Assembly: GCA_027356675.1 (NCBI GenBank)
Contig: DAHVXO010000107.1
Location: 1 to 5,079, forward strand
Direction of reading: 5' to 3'
Length of the DNA: 5,079 nucleotides
Source: Symbiobacteriaceae bacterium
GTDB taxonomy: Bacteria; Bacillota_E; Symbiobacteriia; Symbiobacteriales; Symbiobacteriaceae
This document shows positions 1-5,079 of this stretch, in pieces (the first letter of the stretch is position 1; every line of letters begins with the position of its first letter). Position numbers and translations under genes: made by a program. The notes below the pieces were generated by a model. That model was not told where the DNA came from, ran no database searches, and saw nothing but the letters and a program-made list of their open reading frames with translations.

Positions 1-124
1 CTGGGATTCCTGCTACTACCAAGTTCGCATCTAACACGGTCATCCCCAGCACGTACGTGGCGACTTCGCCGACGGCGTTCTGAACACGCCTCAGCCGATC
101 TGAAAAGGGCCGGCATCGCCCCAT
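1..124 (-). CDS. Possible partial gene downstream of gltB, function unknown
   Basis: An open minus-strand frame runs from after the gltB stop to the left edge without a stop. The part from about 103 onward reads like a protein N-terminus: an amphipathic stretch (SDRLRRVQNAVGEVATYV) followed by a hydrophobic strand (LGMTVLDANLVVAGIP). This pattern is loosely like the N-terminal sensory region of some Firmicute sigma-54-type activators, but too little is visible to assign a family. The start is unresolved. The ATG at 124 lies in the terminator loop and has no ribosome binding site, and the GTG at 52 and ATG at 43 also lack a clear one. A competing plus-strand frame is also open from the left edge to a stop at 147 but is arginine-rich and looks like a shadow. 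Confidence 0.35.
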   Translation of the reverse strand, partial: MGRCRPFSDRLRRVQNAVGEVATYVLGMTVLDANLVVAGIP

Positions 125-142
125 GTAGGGTGATGCCGGCCC
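103..142 (-). terminator. Strong intrinsic terminator after gltB
   Basis: Arms 107-117 and 132-142 are perfectly complementary (GGGCCGGCATC with GATGCCGGCCC). The stem continues inward through a G-U pair and three G-C pairs to 15 bp, closing a 6-nt loop (122-127). On the minus strand it is followed by TTTTC (106-102), and there is no T-run on the plus-strand side. It starts ten bases after the gltB TGA stop (154-152), so it is the natural end of the gltB transcript and separates it from anything further left. Confidence 0.9.
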
Positions 143-151
143 GTTGATGAA

Positions 152-3100
152 TCACTCTGTGCTCATCGTCGCATCCATCTGCTGATTGACCGGGATGATG
201 GCGATGAAGTGGCGCTCGCAGTCCAGCAGCACATCGAGCACCTCGGCTGCCGCCTCGCTCTGCCCGCTCTCCAGCAACATGGAGTGGTACTGCGAGAGCA
301 GTTCGTTCAGATCCCGCTTGCCCCGGTTCCCGATGCGGGTCGTGTAGACCTTGGCGCCCTTGGCCAGCCGCCGCTTGATCGCCGACTCATCCAGCCCGAG
401 CGCTGGCTGGAGCCGGATGTAGACCACGCCGCCGGTCATGCCGGAGCAAATCCACGGCCCGGGGTCGCCCAATACGATCACCCGTCCCTGGGTCATGTAC
501 TCAAATGCAAAACCCTTGATGTTCGCCCGAGTGCCGATGGAGCCCAATGAGTCGTCCAGAGGCCCCTTGAGCGACCCGCCGATGATCATATCGGCCCCAG
601 AAAGCCGGATGCCGCACCGGGCATCGGCATCACCCTGGACAATAAAGAGTCCCTTCTGAGCGCCGTAGGCAAAGGACTTGCCCACCGACCCGTTGACATA
701 GCCACCGTAGCGGTTACGATCCTTCAGGATGATGATCTGCCCACCCAACATGCCCTTGCCTACGCCATCCTGGGCGCCGCCATGCACCTTGATCTTGACG
801 CCGGCGGTGTTCCAGGCGCCCAGACCGTTGCCGGCCACGGAACCATCGGTGAGCTCGATGACCGCTTCAAAGTCGTTCGGCAACTGGCGACCGGCCCCGA
901 GCCCCTTGAAGACCGGGCCGTTCTCGGTCCAGGCGGACCCCACCCGGGTGCGGGCGATATCGCCCGCCAGGTAGGTCCCAAGGATGCGATCCCCGGCGGT
1001 GATGCCTGCGCTGCTGTAGGATACGTTGACTTCGCCGGCCTGGATCTGACCCGCCGCCACTGCGGCGATCTCCCGGGTGAGGTGATTCGGGGCGCACTGG
1101 CGAATCGGCGCCCGCCCGACCGCCACCTCCAGTGGCATCTCCCAGGCCACAGGGGCGACCAGTTCGAACAGATCGACCCGACCGAGGCCCCGCACCTGCT
1201 GGAGCAGTTCGGCCCGGCCCACGAGATCCTGGGTCCGCCGAACGCCTAACTGGCCGGTCAGCCGCCGGACTTCCTCGCCCACGCTGGTGAACAGCGAGAC
1301 GAGCCGCTCGACCGCCTCATCGTACACACGGGGCACAAAGGACTTCAGGCCCTTGTGGTGAGCCTCTTCCAGCGATTCCATCTGGGTTGCGATGCCCACG
1401 TGGCAGGTATCCAGCTGGCAGCCGCGGCAGATGGTGCAACCGATCGCCACCATCGCCATGGTCGCAAAGCCGACCCGGTTGGCGCCAAGGAGCATCAGCT
1501 TCACCACATCGGTCCCGGACTTGACGCCGGAGTCGCCCCAGACCTCCACCCGATCCCGGATTCCGGCCGCCACCAGCGCCAGGTGCGATTCCCGGACACC
1601 GATCTCGATGGGCAGACCGGCGTGCCGCAACGCATGCTTACGGGCGGCGCCCGTGCCACCGTCATAGCCGCAGAGGGCGACCACATCGGCGCCGGACTTG
1701 GCGACGCCCACGGCGATCGTGCCGATGCCGGGCACCACTGGAATCTTGACCACGATCTTGGCGTGCGGATTGGTGGTGCGGAGCTCTTCCACCAATTGCG
1801 CCAGATCTTCGATCGAGTAAACGTCGTGATTATTGGACGGGGAAATCAGGTCGACACCGGCGGTGGCGTTACGGGCCCGAGCGACCTTGACCGAGACCTT
1901 GGAGCCGGGCAGATGCCCACCCTCACCAGGCTTGGCGCCCTGACCGACCTTGATCTCGATGAACCGGCTGCCGTTGAGCATCTCCGCGTGGACACCGAAG
2001 CGGCCCGAAGCGACCTGCTGGCCGCGCCACTTCCAGTAACGCCCCACCATGTCGGGAATCTCGCCGCCCTCGCCGTTCATGCAGACGATATCCATGCGCT
2101 TCGCCGCCTCAGCGTAGGAGCGAAACGCAATCTCCCCCTGAGAGCCAAAGGACATACCCGAGATGGTGATCGGGTAGCGGTAATCCTCGACGCTCGTGTC
2201 GACCTCGGGAGCCGGGATCACTGTGCCAGAGACCCGCTTGAAGTCAAGCAGGTGGCGCAGGGAGACCGGGGTCTCCCGCTCCTGGGTGTGGAGCTTATGC
2301 AGATACTCCTCATACTTCTCAGGGGCCGTAGCGGCATCCCCGACGGACTTCCAGAGGCGGGGCCAGAAGTGCAAGGTGCGGGCCAGATCACCCTTGGACT
2401 CGCCCCGAACCACCCGATAGCGCTCGCCGGCATCCGCCTTGAGGCGGGCCAGGGAGAGACCGCCATCTGCGGTCCCCATGTAGCCCTCGCAGCCGAAGTA
2501 CTGGGCGACCTCGGGCTTGAGACCCACGTGGCTGAAGCAGCGGGCGTAGCCCCGGGCCTCATGGATCCCCAGGGTAGAGATGACCTTCTCAACGCCCTTG
2601 TGCAAGCCAGCAAACATATTTTCCAGACTCTGGCGAGGATTTTCCTCGCCGGCGGCGACTTCAAACAGGAGATACGGATTGACGGCGTCGGCACCGAGCC
2701 CCAGCGCCAGCATAATGTCGTGCAGCGACCGCAGGGCGCCCGAGCGCAGCACCAGCGAGCACCGGCGCCGCAGGTTGGACAGGCCGTCGGCCGGCAGGGC
2801 ATGCTTCAGCGCCCGGTCGATGGCGGAAAGCGCCAGGTGGGGGTCTATGAAGAGGTTGCCCTCGTCGAAGGCGGTGGCATCGTCGATCAGGAGCAGTTGT
2901 GCGCCTTCGCTCACCGCCTGCACCGCCTGGTGGGCCAAGCGGGCCAGAGCCTGCGACATCGCCTCGGTGGGCGAAAAGGTCGTGAAGATTTGCCGCACCA
3001 CGCCGGGGTCCTTGCCGAGACCGGCCAGGGGATCGAACTCGGCGATCAGGTCCTCGAGCAGAAAGGTCCCGGCGGTCCGTGCCACGTCGCGGTACTCATT

Positions 3101-4858
3101 ATAGGAGATGGGCGAATCGGCACGGTGCCCACCCATGATCACAGGCAGGCGCAACTCCACCCGGGTCGCGAAGGCCAGGGCCCGCTCCTCCTTGCGCCGG
3201 ACGGCGATGGGGGGCCGGGCACCCAGTACGGTGCGCACAGAGAAGTGCTCGATCTCACGCTCACGATCCACGGCCGGGTTGGTCACCACAGCCACGGATT
3301 CCTTGAAATAGTCCGCCAGGTTGTGACGGGTCTCGGAGAGACAGGCCAGCGGCCCGTCGAATCCGAGCGAGCCGATGGGCTCCCCTCCGTTGCCGGCGGT
3401 CGCCCGCACCAACTGCAGGTCCTCGCCGCTCCAGCCCATGGCGGATAGCAGCAGTTCCTGGTCCACATGGGCGGTCGCCGTGTGGGTCCCGGCCACGCGG
3501 TACGGCGCCAGCGGCCGGCCCTGGAAGCGAACCTCCAGGGTCCGCCCCTCGGGACCGCCCACATCGATAAACTTGCGGTGCAGTTCCGGCTCGGGGAAGC
3601 GCGTCCGTGAAAGCTTCAGCACCCGGTTCTGCATCTCCGTGTAGGAGAGAAACTCCGGCCGGGCACCGTGCCCCAGATAGACGCCCATCTTCTCGCCTGG
3701 GGCAATCTGGTGCGGGTCACGGATCATCTCTTCGGTGCGCACGATGCCCTGCTCCGAGGAGAAATAGGTGAAGGTATCGGTCTCAACGACCCAGAAGGGG
3801 CGCAGGCCCATGGCGTCCACGCTGGCGACCATGTAGTCGCCCGAGCGGGTCGCGATGGCCGCCGGGCCCTGGGCAAAAGGACCCCACGCCTGACGGTAGT
3901 ACATATAGAGGTCCTGCAGGGCCGGGGGCATACCCTTAATCTCGCCAATAATCGGCGGGAAGATCATCTCGACAGCTTCAAAAAGGGTGACGCCATACTC
4001 GTGGATCATGCCCTCGAGGGTGCGGTTGAGGTCCTGTGAGTCCGACCCGCCCCGAGTGAGCTTGATACCCAGTTGCGTCGCCTGCTCCCGCAGCTGGCGG
4101 ATCGTGTTGATCTCGCCGTTGTGGCCCAGGGCCGTGAAGGGCTGGACGCGTTCAAAGATAGTCGAAGTGTTGGTGCTGTACCGGTTGTGCCCGATGGCCG
4201 TCCGGCTCTCGAAGAGCGGGTCGCACAGATCGGGATAATATGCCAACAGGATCCGGGCATCCCCGCGGACCTTGTAGACCACGGTATCGGACGAGAAGGA
4301 GACCACGTGGAGGTCGTTCTCCTCCTCCAGCGCCACGCCCAGGCGGAAACAGGCCTGGTTGACCGCCGCAGCGGAAGTGCCCGGCGCAATCGCGGCTACC
4401 TGCCAGAACTCGGGCTCATCACCCTGGCCCCGAGGCCCCAGCACCTCGGTGTTGACCTGCCGGCTCCGCTGCAGGAGCACGCGGAAGCCATCCGCCTCCA
4501 TGCGGCGGCAGATCTGCTCCTTGAGCGTTTTGGCCCAGTATGCCTCCGAGCGCGGAATGAAGAAGTGACCCACGGCGAAATTCAGGGACTCCGCCTGCGC
4601 GGCGTCCAGACCTGCTGCACCTAGCAGCGAGGCCCACAGCCTGCGCGGCACATCCAACTGGATGCCGCAGCCGTCTCCTTCACCATCCACATCGCCCGAT
4701 CGGTGCACCATTTTAACCAGGGCGTCCACAGCGGCCCCGACGATGTCGTGGTCTGGTTTGCCGTCCTTGCGCACTACTGCCATCAGCGCGCAGGCGTCAT
4801 GCTCATACCGCCGCAGATATTCCCGGATTTCACGCTCCTGCAACATCCGCTCTGCCAC
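152..4858 (-). CDS. gltB: Divergent glutamate synthase large subunit (GltB/GOGAT family)
   Basis: The family converts glutamine plus 2-oxoglutarate to two glutamates in the cytoplasm; ammonia released in the amidotransferase domain is tunnelled to the FMN site. Residues are numbered from the GTG at 4858 (1,568 aa; usual GltB is about 1,500). Residues 23-400 are a class II amidotransferase: nucleophile Cys23 in YEHDACALM, Arg53 in HRSG (30 residues on, as in Azospirillum GltB), Arg226 in HNRYSTNT, oxyanion Asn247/Gly248 in GHNGEIN, and Asp273 in GGSDS. Residues 440-870 are the central domain. Residues 875-1205 are the FMN barrel with MSFGSQGE, NGEGGE, GQGAKPGEGG, DGGTGA and Fe-S cysteines 1141, 1144, 1147 and 1152. 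Residues 1266-1482 are the GXGXG beta-helix (GVGKGMLGG, EYMTQGRVIVLG, SGMTGG). The frame stays open to a TTG at 4960, with ATGs at 4894 and 4846. I prefer GTG 4858 because GAGGG lies 7 nt upstream and the TTG sits inside a terminator hairpin. Cys23 implies a short cleaved propeptide. No gltD adjoins. Family assignment is certain; the exact electron donor is unknown. Confidence 0.95.
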   Translation of the reverse strand: MAERMLQEREIREYLRRYEHDACALMAVVRKDGKPDHDIVGAAVDALVKMVHRSGDVDGEGDGCGIQLDVPRRLWASLLGAAGLDAAQAESLNFAVGHFFIPRSEAYWAKTLKEQICRRMEADGFRVLLQRSRQVNTEVLGPRGQGDEPEFWQVAAIAPGTSAAAVNQACFRLGVALEEENDLHVVSFSSDTVVYKVRGDARILLAYYPDLCDPLFESRTAIGHNRYSTNTSTIFERVQPFTALGHNGEINTIRQLREQATQLGIKLTRGGSDSQDLNRTLEGMIHEYGVTLFEAVEMIFPPIIGEIKGMPPALQDLYMYYRQAWGPFAQGPAAIATRSGDYMVASVDAMGLRPFWVVETDTFTYFSSEQGIVRTEEMIRDPHQIAPGEKMGVYLGHGARPEFLSYTEMQNRVLKLSRTRFPEPELHRKFIDVGGPEGRTLEVRFQGRPLAPYRVAGTHTATAHVDQELLLSAMGWSGEDLQLVRATAGNGGEPIGSLGFDGPLACLSETRHNLADYFKESVAVVTNPAVDREREIEHFSVRTVLGARPPIAVRRKEERALAFATRVELRLPVIMGGHRADSPISYNEYRDVARTAGTFLLEDLIAEFDPLAGLGKDPGVVRQIFTTFSPTEAMSQALARLAHQAVQAVSEGAQLLLIDDATAFDEGNLFIDPHLALSAIDRALKHALPADGLSNLRRRCSLVLRSGALRSLHDIMLALGLGADAVNPYLLFEVAAGEENPRQSLENMFAGLHKGVEKVISTLGIHEARGYARCFSHVGLKPEVAQYFGCEGYMGTADGGLSLARLKADAGERYRVVRGESKGDLARTLHFWPRLWKSVGDAATAPEKYEEYLHKLHTQERETPVSLRHLLDFKRVSGTVIPAPEVDTSVEDYRYPITISGMSFGSQGEIAFRSYAEAAKRMDIVCMNGEGGEIPDMVGRYWKWRGQQVASGRFGVHAEMLNGSRFIEIKVGQGAKPGEGGHLPGSKVSVKVARARNATAGVDLISPSNNHDVYSIEDLAQLVEELRTTNPHAKIVVKIPVVPGIGTIAVGVAKSGADVVALCGYDGGTGAARKHALRHAGLPIEIGVRESHLALVAAGIRDRVEVWGDSGVKSGTDVVKLMLLGANRVGFATMAMVAIGCTICRGCQLDTCHVGIATQMESLEEAHHKGLKSFVPRVYDEAVERLVSLFTSVGEEVRRLTGQLGVRRTQDLVGRAELLQQVRGLGRVDLFELVAPVAWEMPLEVAVGRAPIRQCAPNHLTREIAAVAAGQIQAGEVNVSYSSAGITAGDRILGTYLAGDIARTRVGSAWTENGPVFKGLGAGRQLPNDFEAVIELTDGSVAGNGLGAWNTAGVKIKVHGGAQDGVGKGMLGGQIIILKDRNRYGGYVNGSVGKSFAYGAQKGLFIVQGDADARCGIRLSGADMIIGGSLKGPLDDSLGSIGTRANIKGFAFEYMTQGRVIVLGDPGPWICSGMTGGVVYIRLQPALGLDESAIKRRLAKGAKVYTTRIGNRGKRDLNELLSQYHSMLLESGQSEAAAEVLDVLLDCERHFIAIIPVNQQMDATMSTE

Positions 4859-4863
4859 GCTCT

Positions 4864-4872
4864 CACCCTCTC
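4864..4872 (-). promoter_or_regulatory. Ribosome binding site deciding the gltB start
   Basis: Read on the minus strand, the sequence is GAGAGGGTG(A). It matches the anti-Shine-Dalgarno partner GGAGGTGA with one extra G. The GAGGG core ends 7 nt before the GTG at 4858, which is good spacing. The ATG at 4846, four codons later, has only a weak GAG upstream. The ATG at 4894 has no purine-rich core at the right distance. This makes GTG 4858 the best-supported start, although ATG 4846 would change the protein by only four residues. Confidence 0.55.
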
Positions 4873-4927
4873 GCGTATTCGCACTGGCGTGCATACGGTA
4901 TCCAATCCACTGCCGGACAAAAGGTAC

Positions 4928-4956
4928 AAAAAAGAGCCCGGTAATACTACCGCGCT
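4928..4956 (-). terminator. Intrinsic terminator in the gltB leader (candidate attenuator)
   Basis: On the minus strand, AGCGCGGTA, loop GTAT and TACCGGGCT form a 9-position stem (4956-4948 with 4943-4935) with one internal G/G mismatch. C and six Ts follow at once (4934-4928). There is no T-tract on the other side, so it acts only in the minus direction. It ends about 70 nt before the preferred gltB start and overlaps the far-upstream TTG codon. It could end an upstream transcript. Its closeness to the gene, with little room for a promoter after it, instead suggests conditional read-through into gltB. Confidence 0.6.
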
Positions 4957-4996
4957 GCAAGAACAGCCCCGCCCGGTCTTTTCCACCCGCGGTGTA
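4945..4996 (-). promoter_or_regulatory. Possible antiterminator pairing in the leader
   Basis: In minus-strand RNA, the segment UACACCGCG (4996-4988) can pair with CGCGGUAGUA (4954-4945). This gives nine base pairs with a single bulged A at 4948. The second segment is the 5' arm and loop of the terminator hairpin, so the two structures exclude each other. This is the expected geometry of a transcription attenuator. The pairing was found by eye and no folding energies were computed. In GC-rich DNA a chance match of this size is possible. Confidence 0.35.
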
Positions 4997-5000
4997 CCCC
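4987..5000 (-). promoter_or_regulatory. T-box-like core sequence, degenerate
   Basis: The minus strand reads GGGGTACACCGCGG, preceded by GAAC. High-GC Firmicute T-box riboswitches carry a core of the type GGGTGGTACCGCGG. The flanks agree (GGGGT and ACCGCGG), but the TGGN that contacts the tRNA acceptor end is replaced by TAC. The true T-box function is therefore doubtful. The stem I and specifier loop would lie further upstream and are not recognisable in the roughly 80 bases available before the window ends. It may be a decayed T-box, another attenuator type, or chance similarity. Confidence 0.2.
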
Positions 5001-5079
5001 GTTCACCTCCGCTAGGCAAAGGTATGCAGGGCTGCGCCGCTCGGTCACTGGCCTCAATGGCCCGGAACCCTAAGGCGCA

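Noticed and set aside
1..147. Plus-strand frame open from the left edge to a stop at 145-147
   Set aside because: The translation is low-complexity and arginine-rich, and it runs through the perfect hairpin of the gltB terminator. It looks like the shadow of the opposite strand.
1355..3448. Long plus-strand open frame (697 codons) antisense to gltB
   Set aside because: It lies wholly opposite conserved gltB domains. Long antisense frames are common in GC-rich genes, the composition is rich in Gly, His, Asp and Arg without recognisable motifs, and it has no ribosome binding site of note.
5003..5010. Perfect Shine-Dalgarno-like GGAGGTGA on the minus strand
   Set aside because: No ATG, GTG or TTG follows at a workable distance, so it is not called as a ribosome binding site. 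It may instead take part in leader RNA structure.
4947..5048. Short GTG-to-TAG frame (33 codons) in the leader that stops inside the terminator hairpin, as a possible attenuator leader peptide
   Set aside because: It is not enriched in Glu, Gln or any other single amino acid, its GAGG lies only 3 nt from the GTG, and its stop position could be chance.
4783..5079. Minus-strand frame open from the right edge and overlapping the start of gltB
   Set aside because: It reads through the terminator hairpin and overlaps the gltB start region in another frame. The translation is Cys/Arg/Ser-rich with no domain-like pattern. A short upstream gene end cannot be excluded but is not supported.
5010..5079. 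Sigma-70 type promoter for gltB
   Set aside because: TTGAGG and CATACC-like hexamers exist on the minus strand, but their spacing is wrong and the matches are poor. The promoter may lie beyond the right edge.

Overview
The window is GC-rich bacterial DNA holding one very large gene on the minus strand. It encodes a divergent large subunit of glutamate synthase (GltB/GOGAT family), of about 1,568 residues from the preferred start. All four modules of the family are readable: an N-terminal class II glutamine amidotransferase, a central domain, an FMN/Fe-S synthase barrel, and a C-terminal glycine-rich GXGXG beta-helix. The protein is not a standard GltB. The catalytic Cys is followed by Ala instead of Gly, the iron-sulfur loop has a fourth cysteine, and the usual GQSFGAF segment of the GXGXG domain reads GNGLGAWN. 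The organism is probably a high-GC, possibly thermophilic Firmicute or a relative. This rests on the protein's character, the GAGGG-type ribosome binding site and the hairpin/T-tract terminators; it is inference and not a firm placement.

Layout, read in the direction of transcription (right to left). Positions 5079 to about 4859 are a leader with no convincing gene. It contains a Shine-Dalgarno-like GGAGGTGA with no start codon after it, a T-box-like core (4987-5000), and an intrinsic terminator (hairpin 4935-4956 plus a T-tract) just before the possible start codons. The T-box-like segment can pair with the 5' arm of that terminator, so the leader looks like a transcription attenuator controlling the gene. 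The gltB-like gene runs from about 4858 to 152. A strong 15-bp terminator (103-142) follows ten bases after the stop. Beyond it, an open frame runs off the left edge (1-124) and may be the start of an unrelated minus-strand gene.

No gltD (small NADPH-oxidising subunit) is visible on either side. The terminators at both ends suggest the gene is transcribed as a single unit. The electron donor of this enzyme therefore cannot be read from the window. Nothing here amounts to a clearly new system; the best leads are the attenuator leader and the four-cysteine Fe-S loop.
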